Source of the DNA: Atriophallophorus winterbourni
Taxonomy: Eukaryota; Platyhelminthes; Trematoda; Plagiorchiida; Microphallidae
Assembly: GCA_013407085.1 (NCBI GenBank)
Contig: JACCGJ010003415.1
Coordinates: 1 to 64,000, forward strand
Direction: 5' to 3'
Length of the DNA: 64,000 nt
Shown: positions 34,024 to 45,632 of the stretch, one piece after another
Layout: each line of letters starts with the position of its first letter
Position numbering within the stretch: the first letter of the stretch is position 1
Notes under the pieces: generated by a model
The model's input: only the letters and a program-made list of their open reading frames with translations
What the model was told of the DNA's origin: nothing
Database searches by the model: none
Program-made: the position numbers and the translations under genes

Positions 34024-36370
34024 CTCAACGTCGATGAAAATTGAACAGGAAGAACTAGAAAGAAACCTCGGATCCGGGGTGCAGGTTTTGTTTTCTTACG
34101 CCCCAAACAACTAATGAGGGCATAACTTATTGATTTAGTTCATCATTTTAATTTAAAACATTCAAAAGAACTGCTCCATTTTTCTTCATTATGGTACTAA
34201 CCAACCAAGCAAGTGAATCTCACGTAAATGCGACAGGTCCGTGTGCTTCAATACCCAATCAATGGAATTCTACGAATTATAACGAACTATAATGAATAAT
34301 TGTGCTAGGAATATGCCCAGCGAAAACCTATAATGTATGCAAACGAGATTCGTTAGGTATATTTTAGTTAAAGCGATGCACTGACTACTACATTCTACTG
34401 ATAGGATTTTAACCAGAAGACACGCTATTGGTCTACGACTCAAAATATGTGTAGGTGAACCGTTGTCATTAACGTTTATATCACATGCGCACCCTCATTG
34501 AAGTATGCAAGTTAGAATTCTGTGATGATTGCAACTTAGTTTTAACATTTAATTAGGCAGAAACCATGAGGACATGGTGTGGTGTTACGAATCGTGTTAT
34601 TCAAGTGGTTTCTCTGCCTGGTGGCTGAAAATGAACAAGTTAAAACGCAAGCTCAGCGAACACCAATCATTGAACAGCATTTTCTTGAGTTACCATTAGT
34701 TACCTCAAAAGCAGAGGATCATATATTCGATTACGGTAAAAAGATAAAACGCTCAAATGACATTGCACGGATAGAAAACGCTGATGCATGACAGTGAAAC
34801 GGGACGCTCGAAAAATCGTTCACAGTGATGCATCCGAACAACATTTCTCCCGAATGCACATGATGACATAGAAAATAGATCAAACGCTCCAAAAAGATTG
34901 TCATTAAGGTCAACTGCCACTGAATGTGAATAATCCCAACGGCCGAATGCTCCAACCATAGCAACATGCATTTACAACTGCACGCAGTTTACATATTATC
35001 GTTTTAATTTATTTGACCTAATCATAAGACACCATTGTTTCTGTTGGCCTCCTTCAGTCGATGTCGACCATTGATGTACATCATAAGCGCATGTCGGCTT
35101 CATAATCCACAGCGTTTCAAATTACTAAACATTCCGATTCGAGAGGAACAATCTCTCCCACAGCGCTCACAATGATAGCAGATCAGTGGGATTCAAGTTC
35201 TATAACTTCCCAATAATACAAAATATATTTGGAAGGTGATTCATTTGCATTGACCGTGCACCAACGGAGATTGTGCGTATAAGATCGTTTTGTTTAGATA
35301 ATCAACTACAGTTGGATGTGATCAATGGGAACGAACATCTGCGAGGTGCATTTGGCGCGGTAGGGGACTGTGTTTGAGAAAGTTTACCCTATTGTGGACT
35401 GCAAAACGCGATACACTTATTGAAAGACTGCCTCTTAACCGCCCCGTGGTTAAGCCTCATATAGCATTGCAATATCTACATCTTCGTTCTACAGTAATAT
35501 TAGGTACAGTGAGACTTAAAACAGTGGTAAACAAAGTTATACTTGGTCATCCATAAGCGCCGAGAACTCTGGACCTTGAATCACACTATGTGATAGAATT
35601 TAGACACCGGGATTCTTTGGAAAAAAACCTTATTTACCATTGACTTTCAAGTATAAGTTTAGTTTACTGCTTCATCGCTGGTTCATGGATCACTAAACGT
35701 GTTGTCTGTACCTCCTAACAGAACGTAAGCTTACTGTTTCCTGGCAACACAGCGGACTCAACTTATGACAGATTAACATTGGTTTAAAAATGCGAACTAA
35801 GTTAAACCAACAACACTCTAGCAGCTTACAGATAAAAGTTCTTCGCAGGCCTACCATTACAAAAATTAGACACATGGCATGGGAATCCGTATGAGACGAA
35901 AGTTGGAACTGTCTTCCCTTCAGGTACTGTGCCCAGGTGACTGAGGAGCCATATAACAAGCTTCCAGCTTTGTTTTTGTTGGCCTCCTTCAGTCGATGTT
36001 GGCCATGGATGTACATCACAAGCACATGTCCATTTCAAGCTCCACAGCAGTCAGATGCACGAGGACTAATCTCTCCCACAGCGGGAGTGCCGAGTAATTT
36101 GAATTGAAAACAACTATCTGTATAATACCGAAGGCCGATAAGCGATTGTACATGAAAAAATACCAAGCACTCATAAGTACACAACCCATCACAAAACTCT
36201 GATGGTACAAAATCCGCACCCCAATATATGCAATACATTAGGTATGTTCAAAATACAAAGAGTTCAGACAAAACCTCACTTCAAACGGACTCAGCAAACA
36301 AGACATCGGTATAACCGTTATCGCCTAACTAAAGTAACTGAACATAAAGGACAAGATAATGTTTTCCATT
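34024..36370. other. Intergenic region with repeat fragments
   Basis: Downstream of Pax. A frame at 34579-34791 (hydrophobic start, then a polar stretch ending near KKIKR) lacks an in-frame ATG, and I do not call it a gene. About 35515-35710 is a degraded retrozyme-family body (GTGGTAAACAAAGTTATACT, GTCATCCATAAGCGCC). At 35040-35200 and 35965-36100 are copies of a short repeat beginning TTGGCCTCCTTCAGTCGATG, related to 20150-20300. Confidence 0.45.
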
Positions 36371-36625
36371 GTGGATTATGCATGAAATCACAAGTCTGAT
36401 CCAGCCAAACTACCGCAGTCATAGACTGCACATGGGCTAAGATTGTGGAATATAGGATAAATGATTACAATTTTCAAATGAAGACGTCTTGTGATATTAA
36501 TCCGATGTATGTATGTATGAAAGCACAAGCTTGATCCAGGCAAAGTGCCGCACAGTCACGGAGTGCACGTGCGCTAAGATACAGTCAGGTTGCCAAGGCC
36601 TAGATAGATATGATAAATAGAGGAT
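36370..36625 (-). repeat. (CATA)n-tailed short retroposon, two truncated copies
   Basis: Two fragments of the family defined at 41371-41612 lie in minus orientation: about 36378-36440 and 36505-36625. The second begins with the (GTAT)n end followed by GAAAGCACAAGCTTGATCCA and continues to AGGTTGCCAAGGCC. Both lack the far (5') end. Confidence 0.7.
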
Positions 36626-37198
36626 ACAGAGAATAGACGAGTAGTAACTTCTGGATGAAGCATCGCTTTCAACCAACCGAACACATGTACCATCAACGGT
36701 GACAATATAAATGTAGTCACGTTGAGCATGGGTTGATAATTAAAAATGCGCAACCAAACTAAGAGATAGGGCAAAATGAAAAGGCCATGCTTTATATGAA
36801 ACCAAAAGCATGCATTATCGTGAAATCGAATAGATCCCTGGGCTTAAATCCGCGGAATGGAGAAAGCATGCAGAATAGACAGATGAAAGAACGAGGAAAA
36901 AACTTGGTCAAATAGCGATAAAACCGGGTACAGGTCGACAATCGAATTATGAATAGTAAACCGCCAGCGAGAGCGACAAGTAATGATGTGGTGATCAGCA
37001 AGATGGATGGTTCAGACTGTTTGCTGGTAGATTCTAAACTAAGTTTGCAAGCAAATCACATCATTCATTGCAAAGAGAACGGCAAACATCTCGTAGCAAG
37101 ACATGTGTGTGCAGATGCGGTGGCATCTCTATTAGCATTAGCGTACTGCTATAGGTGGGATTAGGCGAACACGGATAAAATTATGTTTTACAATGCGC

Positions 37199-37475
37199 TG
37201 ATGTGCAATCGTGCGTATTTCTGTGATGTGTGGTTAACATCGTGCTCAATTGATTGGCCACCGGCAGCGAGTTTCATGCTGAAACACGCCGGGGTCTCAC
37301 TACCATTTCTATTTCTTTTGTCATATCTGTCTACGCCTGGGCAACCTGGCAGTATCTAATCATCATCATGAAGCACAAGTCTGGAGCCAGACAAAGTGCC
37401 AAGGATAGTATCTCAGCCCACGTGCAGTCTCTGACTGTGCGACAGTTTGCCTAAATCACACTTGTGCCTTCATAA
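37199..37475 (+). repeat. (CATA)n-tailed short retroposon, rearranged copy
   Basis: Near full-length, starting at TGTGCAATCGTGCGTATTTC, but an inverted piece of the same family (GAAGCACAAGTCTGGAGCCA, about 37370-37410) is embedded in it before the normal end GCCTAAATCACACTTGTGCC. Either a second insertion or an internal inversion explains this. Confidence 0.65.
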
Positions 37476-38696
37476 AATACCATACAGCGTGAAGCAATTA
37501 TATTGTGGATGTGTGAAGTGTAGCGACGAGTGTTGTTCACCAGATTTTGCGGGAAATGTGCAGAACACTACCCTCCGAGGCCATATGCGAGCTTGAAGTG
37601 TCGAAAAGGACAACACCATTCGCAAACATGCAATGCTTCGGATTTCGGAAGAACGTTCAAGGGATGCCATCCTAGGAAACGCAAAGAGATGGAGAACCAC
37701 AGCCACTATCGAAACCTGCATAATTAATCAAGGTTTGTTAAACGAGCACTGCTTGATTAGCGCTTGAAGTGAAACGGTTGGCAGGAGATCAATCAACAAG
37801 TCAGATCGATGTGACAACCGGAACAAGCATGGTTTAGCTCAGTGTAGCGGTTACTTGAGTTATCTACATAAAATAGGCGTGTGCTTTGCTCTTTTTGGTG
37901 CGTAGTAGACGCGTTGGTGAACGTGATTAGTGCAGGGCAGTTTGACCTCATGGATGAATCGGAAACGAAGGGAGGTTGACATCGTTAATGTCGCTTATCG
38001 AGAGGCCTCGAAGACTGTGAAAAAAGCGTAATGTATGTTGGGACAGGGAACGCGACTTGGCCTGGATTAACCGCTCTAAAATAAGGGATGCGAGAAAGCG
38101 AACGAAGGCGTAGAAAACCGAACCATGAGGAAAACGTTTGGTTCTCATCAAGCCGCTGGGACCCGGTATTCACCTTCAATTATTTACCCCGGAACTATAA
38201 AAGTAGTCATTTTGCTCAATGTACAAGAAGCAAGGCTGTCTCTCGTACTCTTGATTGGACGCATTTGAGTATCATGGCCTATCACATTAGCCAAATGTAC
38301 AACAATAGAAAAGACCGAGTGATAGACTCCTCGGAAGAAGAACGTTTTAACGAACTCTGTGAAACCTCAAGTAGGAAAACAATTTACGGAAATTAGTCAA
38401 CTAAATTAGGGAGACCGCACTCGCCCGATGTTACTAGCAAGAGAAGGTTATTGATCGTACACAAGAATAAAGTTTAGACAAGATTTTTCACAAATCCAAA
38501 GCATAACAAAAACAGAGCTTACAAAAATAAATCTATCCTATGATGGATATTCGGAATCAAAAGAAAATTTACACGTGGAAATCAGATTGACAGATCGCGG
38601 GTAACGGAAAGAGAAGTGGATTTGAATAAAAAAACTAAAACTATTCACGAGTTCAAACAAAATCGACCAGAGTGTGCCGAGGAAAGACGGTGGGGT
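37476..38696. other. Intergenic sequence downstream of SLC25A42
   Basis: A plus-strand frame at 37530-37727 is Cys/His-rich (CGKCAEHYPP, KCRKGQHHSQTC) and may be a zinc-knuckle remnant of a retroelement gag. The frame at 38088-38396 (102 codons) has no recognisable motif. Nothing else is identified. The 3' UTR and polyadenylation site of the minus-strand carrier gene should lie here, but no clear signal was found. Confidence 0.35.
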
Positions 38697-38899
38697 TCAC
38701 GGAACGCGGTTGTATTCGGATCGATGAAGCCAGTGGAGAAAGTGCTGGAGTTGATGAAACACAGTGAAGCTGATCCCGGAAGCGATGGGGCCCTTGATCC
38801 AATTCATCGTGACGCCTTTGTACAGTCCATGGAACAAACCCTCGGTCGAGTACACGATGAGTAACGTGCGTCGGATGCTTTTCAAATATTCCGGATGAC
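38697..38899 (-). CDS. SLC25A42: SLC25A42-like mitochondrial carrier, exon 7 (last)
   Basis: Residues 254 (part) to 320 with stop TGA at 38699-38697. The acceptor is TTACTCCAAG|GT, and the split Gly codon joins exon 6. It encodes the third repeat's matrix helix and final transmembrane helix, with [20 protein letters not shown] and [19 protein letters not shown]. The [S/T]MNW[V/I]KGPIA[V/S]GISF block is a close match to animal SLC25A42. This completes the sixth transmembrane segment expected of the carrier family. Confidence 0.93.
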
Positions 38900-39280
38900 C
38901 TTGGAGTAAAACAAATGGAGATGGGGGATGATAGTAGACGGATGTGCATGACGGTAACATTATACTATAATGGGTGCCATTAGCAACGAGCTGCAACCCA
39001 ACGTAGGTGGCAACTTGTTTGCATACAAAGCGTTCACGAAATTCTGGCTAGGCCTTGGCAACGGTCCACCTCTCAGTGGTCGGAAATATTGCGCAAGGGT
39101 TATGCGTTTATAACATTGTGACAAGCGACTGAGAGCATGTCCGGGCCATCTGTCGGACAGAGGTGCACAATACTCATAAGCCAGATGGTTGTGCCATGCT
39201 GCCGGAAATACTGTACGGGCGCAAAGATACTGACAAATTGAGTCATATCGATTGATATCACGGAGATAGGTTAATGAATG

Positions 39281-39358
39281 GTTAATTGCGATCGGTCAAA
39301 CGGTCGACCACAATGGTGATGGTTGGGGGTTCAAGTCCCAACCGAAGTGAAGGATACG
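39281..39358 (+). mobile_element. tRNA-like SINE head
   Basis: Contains TTAATTGCGATCGGTCAAA, GTGATGGTTGGGGGTTCAAG (B box GGTTCAAGTCC) and CCGAAGTGAAGGATACG, matching the head of the ribozyme SINE at 16525-16700. The hammerhead part is absent, because the sequence switches to the 570-bp repeat. A tail piece (GCTTGGCACAGATGAGTGGT) at about 40093-40130 may be its far end displaced by insertions. Confidence 0.6.
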
Positions 39359-39369
39359 TACTTTACTTT

Positions 39370-39945
39370 TTACTTTTGTGCGGCTGGCTCCACAGGTGGA
39401 TTAGCCGGCTTCATTGATGTCTCGGATTGAGACATCACCATGAAGTTTCTTGGGGATAGTGTACAAGTGATGTCCCCAGCACCACTTGGTGTTTGTTAGA
39501 GTACACCTCTCTAGCCTTTGCACAGCCAAGTGCAACCTACAAGACAGCAGGGAGTTGGCAGATAAACGCGCTGTGCGCCAGTTATCTACCTACGGGGCTT
39601 CTCTCCGGATTTTTCCTCGGGGTTTTCTCCCGAAGCCTTTCCCGCAATCGGGTGACCCACAAGTCAGTGGGGGTTTGGAGTCAGGGTTTTCCTTCCCCTA
39701 GATCGATTGCCAGTTGCTGACGAGCTCCATCTGCCCGGAACAAACTGGTGTTAAGGCGCCAGTCACCCGCCTTCGCCCCTTCTCCTGTCAGTAAGAGCAG
39801 TTCCGCGGGGCTTGTGAAAGCCACTCGTGCAGGCCAGGAGTTGGACTTGGTTGTCAGAGGCTATTTGAGACGCACGCCACGTGGGAGCATTTTATAGATA
39901 GTAGGTGGCTCATTCCTACTACCACCCCCGGCTGTGACAACCTTT
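39370..39945 (+). repeat. Interspersed repeat of about 570 bp, copy 2
   Basis: Same order of landmarks as 19585-20145, from CTTTTGTGCGGCTGG to CCCCCGGCTGTGACAACCTTTG. It begins directly inside the SINE head and is followed at once by a (CATA)n-tailed retroposon fragment (39947-40013, minus orientation), which suggests nested insertion. Confidence 0.7.
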
Positions 39946-40464
39946 GTATGTATGAAAGGACGAGCCTGATCCTGGCAAAGTGCCTCACAGTCAGAGACTG
40001 CACGTGGGCGATATTACTGCTGATGCATTCAAATAAAAGCAAAACTCGAGTCAAGTGTTTCTATTATGGACTGCTGCGATCAACTTTGTGAATATTTCGA
40101 CGAGCTTGGCACAGATGAGTGGTCGTAATTAAATATAATCGAAAATCGAGCAGCCTAATCTAGTAAATTGTTGTAAGGTTGCGTAGACATCTAATACAAA
40201 TTTACGTCATAAGCATTAGTGACAGCACTAAAGCGAGTGCTTAAATGCCATACAACCATGACAAAAGCAAAGCTTCAAAAGATTGAGGAGGGCGGGAATT
40301 AAACGGTTACCGAATCTATAGAAGGGTAAGCACAAACAACATGGGCGGTGCCTCGAATCAAGCACGTATTCGATCAAGTGTTGCGTAAATAAGTAGAGCG
40401 ACACCAGCATGACAGCTTTCTTGTGGCTTTCACTGCCAGGCATCGTAACAAGCATTCTCCACTA

Positions 40465-40646
40465 CGCCAATGATGTGCACTACTTTTGTGCTCTACAGCT
40501 AACACCGTGATAAATTGATTGGCAGTGAGGTGAATACTGAGACACACTGGAGACATGTCTATTTGTATTTTCATTCTCATATCTGTCTAGACCTGGGCAA
40601 CCTGACAGTATCTTAGCCCACGGATGTGCAATCGTGCAGCATTTCA
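40465..40646 (+). repeat. (CATA)n-tailed short retroposon, partial copies joined to a CR1 end
   Basis: Family sequence from GTGCTCTACAGCTAACACCG through CTAGACCTGGGCAACCTGAC to TATCTTAGCCCACG, then a jump to the family's start (CGGATGTGCAATCGTGCAGC), which abuts the CR1 3' end at about 40646. It seems to be two partial copies. Confidence 0.55.
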
Positions 40647-43600
40647 AGATTCAAGAATTTATGGTATAAAAAAGCTCGTAGCTGTACAACACCACAGGAT
40701 ATTCGTATAAGGACAATAAATATATATACAAAAATAAATTGAGTCATTAGGAAGATCGACAGTTTTGTAGTTACAAAAATGTCATGTATTGTCGCTGTAT
40801 GATGAAAAAATTATTCGTTTGGAAAAAGATCATGTTATATAAACGGGATGTAGGGTGGAATTACTACGCATAAATATATCCAATTTGTTCCTGAAAATCC
40901 TTTCACTAGATGATTGGACAACATCTGACGGTAGGGAGTTCCATAAGAAACAAACGCGCACCGAATAGAAGAACCGACGGGAGTTCCGGTGGGAATGTGG
41001 AATATCAAATGCCAATGGGTGAGTACGTGTGACATGGCTTGACCGGAGGCGAAATAGATGCCTCAGAGGGTGCGCCTTGGCGTTCATTATTTTGTAGGTT
41101 AGTATTAGATCGAATCGAACCCTTCTGCGAAGCAGTGTATCCAAATTAAGCTGCTCAAGTCGATTCTCATATGGTAGTTTGCGGAGGCAGCCAACCATTT
41201 TGGTTGCTCTGTGATAAATCCTCTCGAGCAGCTTGATGTCCTTTGTAGCCACGGTGACCAAGCTTGCACTGAGTAATCCATCACCGGGTTAATATACGTA
41301 TTTATGAGCATGGGGAATGATTCACGGGAAAAATGTCCGAAAATCCGCCGAAGCACACCTAGCATGCGGCACGGATGTGCACTCGTGCAGCATTTCTGTG
41401 CTGTGCGGCTAACATCGTGCTAAATTGATTGGCCAACGGTAGTGAGCTGCATGCGAGTACACGCTGGAGTCTCACTACCATTTCTATTTACCCCCTCATA
41501 TCTGTCTAGCCTGGGCAACCTGACAGTATCTTAGCCCACGTGCAGTCTCTGACTGTGCGGCACTTTGCCTGGATCAGGCTTGTGCTTTCATACATACATA
41601 CATACATGCATACAGCATGCGGCTAGCTCGGTTGTACACTGTTTTGCATTTCATGCTATTCTTAAGACTTCCACTAATCCATACGCCAAGGTCTTTTTCT
41701 TTGGTTGTCCATTCCACATGTTTTGATCCAAGGTTGTATGAGAATGGGAAATCTTTGCCTATTTGCAACATTTTACACTTTCGGAAGTTGAATGGAAGCT
41801 TGTTTCACTCCGACTAGCTGTTCAATATATCCAAATCGCTTTGTAACGCAAACAGTCCAAGCTTGACGTGATTCGCATCCAAAGTTTAATATCAATTCGC
41901 GAACGTTTGCCCAGGTCGAATCAGTTCTGGCAACCCTGTGAATAGCCCATTCAAAATTTCCATTTGTTAACCATTTTCTAGTCCGAATTATGTTTCGGGC
42001 AATATTTAGAATTGAAATGCAGCATGTTGATGATGTAATCTGTCAGGGTTGTGCAATGCGATTCCGGATCACTGAAATTTATATTATGTTCATTGAAAGC
42101 TACCATTGTTTCCATCAAACTATGTAATCCACTTTTCTATTTCGGTTTGTTTGCTTGACAATTCTATTGGCGTTTCACACGTATTGAAATAGCAGAACGA
42201 TGTGGTCGCTTCGACCCAGCGGAGGGTGATACTGAACATTTTCAACGGCTGTGGCTTCGGAGGTTAAAACTAGGTCTAGAACAGAAGTCTGTTGGAAATT
42301 TCGTTGTCGTGTATAATCGAAAACCTGATTATACAAGGCGATGTAATCGAACAGTTCGCGAAATTTGTAGTCTAGTGATAGGGGTGGATGATCTACTCGG
42401 TTATATAGTGGAGGCAGATTGAAGTCTCCCATAATCAGCAATTGCGAATTGCGCTGTTTTCCGGCGTACTGCATTGCTTTCAAGAGTTTTTCGTTATATG
42501 CATCCAATGATGATGGTGAACGGTAAACTACACCAACGATACAACTGTCGCCTGATTCGCGCTTCAAGTTGCACCATATACTGTCTTCCAGATCGAGTTC
42601 AGTGTCTGTAACTACCGTACAGTATAAACGTTCATGGTGGTAAACAGCTACTCCACCACCTGTTCTTAAGCGGTCTCTCCGAAACAGGGTCATGTTTGGA
42701 ATAGAGAGCTCGCTATCGGTCACGTGAGGTTGGAACCATGTCTCAGTTATTGCTATGATGTCGAGTGAGTGCTGATTGCAGAGATCCTTCAGTTCAGCTT
42801 GTTTGTTTAACAGGCATTGTGCGTTTGTATATAGGCAATTGATTGTGGTTTTCGTATACAGTGATGGAGCTGAAAGCTCGTCTATTAGTCCGACCCTTCG
42901 AGAGTCGGACATCGGTCGTTTTTTTGGGATTGCTACAGTGTTTCTAATCGGAGTCTCGTCTGATTGTAAAAGCCGTGGTTCGTTAGAAGGCGAAGAAAGT
43001 CTGTGATCACTCATTCTGACATCCTTCGGGAGATTCCTATGGTTAGCTTTCCAGTTAGCCCTAATTGATTCCATCATACCTTTCGTTAAAAATGTTACTT
43101 TCAGAGGTTTTGGCCCGTCACCTTTATAGTTTGGTGACCGAGGTATTCTAAAAGTGTCCACCACCACTGACTCGTGAGCTCCGATGATGTCGGCAACGTA
43201 GAGCAACTGTTTATAATCGTGGTGCTGTATTTCACTTCCCGAAGCAGTGTTAGTGTTTCGGGAACACCAAGAAGAACAACACTGCGTTGGTCAGATTTGT
43301 TCGCAGTTTAAATTTCCTTTCCTCTCCCACCACGGAATATCCGCATGTATGCGACATTTAGTATGTGAACATGTACGGAGCAAATAAGAGTTTAGAAGAA
43401 CGTCTTCCATCTCTTTTTGGCTTTTGAAAGTTATTCTCAATAAACGTGGTTCGTCGAGATGAGGAGAATTGGGGTGCCGACTTAGGCGGGTTATTGAATC
43501 GGGCAGTATCGAGCTCATATCCATCATTGAACACAGCTGGTACCATTGTTCAATGTCGTGAGTTCTTTTACTCGAGAAAAGTGTCCCTGATGTCTCCGGT

Positions 43601-44210
43601 ACATTGGTGCAAATTACACTGAGATTCATCAAAGTTTTCTTTCGTTTCAGTATTAGTTTTTGAAGTAGGGGAATTCTGCTGGTGGACAGTCAGTACAGGC
43701 CCCTTCGACTTTCTAATGTTACTAACATCTGAGTGGCAGCTAGCTTTTGCATCACCAAACTGTTCAGCCTTCCGCAAATTCTCTTTAATTAACGGCACAA
43801 CTTGTGGAGTTACGGGATGTAGCGTTGGGTTAATATTGCTTTCATTTTTCAGTGAGTTATTCTAGGCAAATACTAATGAATTCAATGTTTCCTCGAATTT
43901 TTGGGAACAGTTCTCTAAGTATTTGACGCGATTCTCTAGATCTCCTGGTTGTGATACATTGGTCCCAGCGCCGTTTAACGGCTTTGCTCTACAGACGCTG
44001 CACACATAACATACACTTGGAATTTCAGGATTATTAATAATGACTACTGCCTCGATAGTCAAAAGTTTATCGCAATTAGTGTGGATCTTAGTAGAGCACA
44101 TATAACACATGACTACTTTCGATTTCACACTTAACCCCTTTCTGCAAATTTGACACGTAGTTTTCGTAGGTCTAGACATCCGATAGCTGTTGAGGTTGTC
44201 TGGCCAAGGT
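40644..44210 (-). mobile_element. CR1-type LINE with PHD-like ORF1, endonuclease and RT C-terminus; RT core deleted
   Basis: Transcribed on the minus strand. ORF1 starts at 44179 with a Cys-rich PHD-like finger (CQICRKG, CYMCSTKIHTNC, CYVCSVC), then is frameshifted through 43798-43291. The 43206-42175 frame carries the ORF1 C-terminus and an apurinic-type endonuclease with NAQCLLNKQ, ITETWF, MGDFNLPP and GRSDHIVLL. The reverse-transcriptase fingers and palm are missing. Coding resumes at about 41817 with KDLGVWISG and at 41365-40830 with LGVLRRIFGHFS and FLWNSLPSDVVQS. The 3' end at about 40646 shows the ATTCTTGAATCTTG repeat. A short retroposon is nested at 41371-41612. Confidence 0.8.
41371..41612 (+). 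mobile_element. (CATA)n-tailed short retroposon, full-length copy with 10-bp target duplication
   Basis: Runs from ACGGATGTGCACTCGTGCAG to a CATACATACATACATG tail and is flanked by AGCATGCGGC at 41361-41370 and 41613-41622. It splits the CR1 reading frame exactly: the codons on either side become continuous once it is removed with one repeat copy. It has no ORF and no clear pol III boxes. Truncated copies always keep the (CATA)n end, so this is taken as the 3' end. It is either a SINE or a LINE-derived non-autonomous element. Confidence 0.85.
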
Positions 44211-44679
44211 TGTCTGATCGTTGAATGTGGGTGTTGATAGCTTCCACTGAAACACCTAGGCGCGTATCGATCGGTTCACGGTTGAGAGATGAAATTTGCG
44301 AGGTTCACGTGGGAACGTATCGCAATGTATTGGATGCAAATTACCGAGTAAAACAGTCGTGGTGTCCGTAGATTTGACCTCGCACAAATGAGGCACGGCT
44401 TGTTGAATTCAGCAGAAGTTCTTTCGAACGATATCGGTCCCGACTAAATCAAAACAGCGACAACAAATTTTGCTCGCGCACACAATTTCCACGGTATGTG
44501 GAAAATAGTAACTTCCGAAATATTGATCACAGGACACTAGAACTGATTGAATCCAATAGATCTCTTCAAGCGAAATCGAATGGCGTAAGAATAATCCAAA
44601 TAGGATCAGCGAGTGACGAGTAATGTTCAAAAGTATCAGAGCACAAAATTATGCGTTCGCCCGTTAAAGTGTTTGGACC

Positions 44680-44890
44680 TTTTTGTGCTGTACGGCTAAC
44701 ATCGTGCTAAATTCATTGACCAACGGCAGTGAGCTGCATGCTGAAACACGCTGGAGTCTCACTACCATTTCTATTTCCCCCTCATATCTGTCTAGGCCTG
44801 GGCAACCTGACAGAATCTTAGCCCATGTGCAGTCTCTGACTGTGCGGCACTTTGCCTGGATCAGGCTTGTGATTTCATACATACATAAAC
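44680..44890 (+). repeat. (CATA)n-tailed short retroposon, near full length
   Basis: From TTTGTGCTGTACGGCTAACA to TTGTGATTTCATACATACAT. Missing only about 30 bp of the 5' end relative to 41371-41612. Confidence 0.8.
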
Positions 44891-45482
44891 TAAGCAGCGA
44901 AGTGAATGCATGCTAACTAGTCTTTCGAAGAATCTATTACGGATAGTTGCGTTACGTATCCCATTGTGCCAAGTAACTCCAGTGATGAGGAGGAGACGGG
45001 GATTGTCGAAGACCTGCAGGTGTCTTAATTCTCATGTTATAAGCATCTATGTTTTACATCCGTACAACGAAATCGCACGAATTGTTGCTGTTGCTCTTTA
45101 CATATACACGCTTTATTATTGATGCAACTACCCAAACAAGCGAAAAAAAAATTTGTAAAATAAACGGGAGCACCTTGATAATTCGGATAATAAATACAAA
45201 AGCCATTAGTGCTTCGCTCAAATTTGTATTTGGGCGCGAATAGAGCAGATAATACCGCACCGCTGAGACGCTGGTAAGACGTTGCAAGATTGAAAGCGTA
45301 ACAGTCTCACTGCACAGATAGCCGGCAGCAAACAGGTATAAATTGAACATTAAATCACATTAGTGTGTGTGAACAAGGGACCTACGGGGAATTATCACGA
45401 TTGAAAGGCGAGGTCATCCAGGAATCAGGTTTACAGGGTAAACAAGTTGACAGAAAGGCAGAGTGAGAGATGCATTACCTAC

Positions 45483-45632
45483 CTGTGACACGAGCATTCT
45501 GCATTCGACGACGAACGATGTCCAAAGGGTATGAAGAAGTTTGACCGAGAATGCCAGCGACAGAGCCACAACAAAAATTCTCTAGGGGGTCCAATTTCTC
45601 AGGACGCGTTCCAGTGAGTTGAAAATCACGAT
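45483..45632 (-). CDS. SLC25A42: SLC25A42-like mitochondrial carrier, exon 6
   Basis: Residues 204-253 plus one base. The acceptor is CTTAATCAG|AT and the donor GTCACAG|GTAGGT; both split codons are restored. It encodes the loop after helix 4 and the start of repeat three: [15 protein letters not shown], then the third carrier signature [13 protein letters not shown] at about 238-247 (P-x-D-x-x-R). The C[A/G]GSVAG.[L/I]GQ and VRRRMQ blocks match SLC25A42 well. Confidence 0.93.

Larger units (their letters stand above)
38900..45482. other. SLC25A42 intron 6 (6583 nt), filled with retroelements
   Basis: Bounded on the minus strand by GTAGGT and TCCAAG. Contains a SINE head (39281), the second 570-bp repeat (39370), (CATA)n retroposons and a nested CR1 (40644-44210). 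All are listed separately. Confidence 0.75.

Noticed and set aside
34579..34791. Possible secreted peptide with a hydrophobic start
   Set aside because: No in-frame ATG, no supported splice acceptor and no recognised motif.
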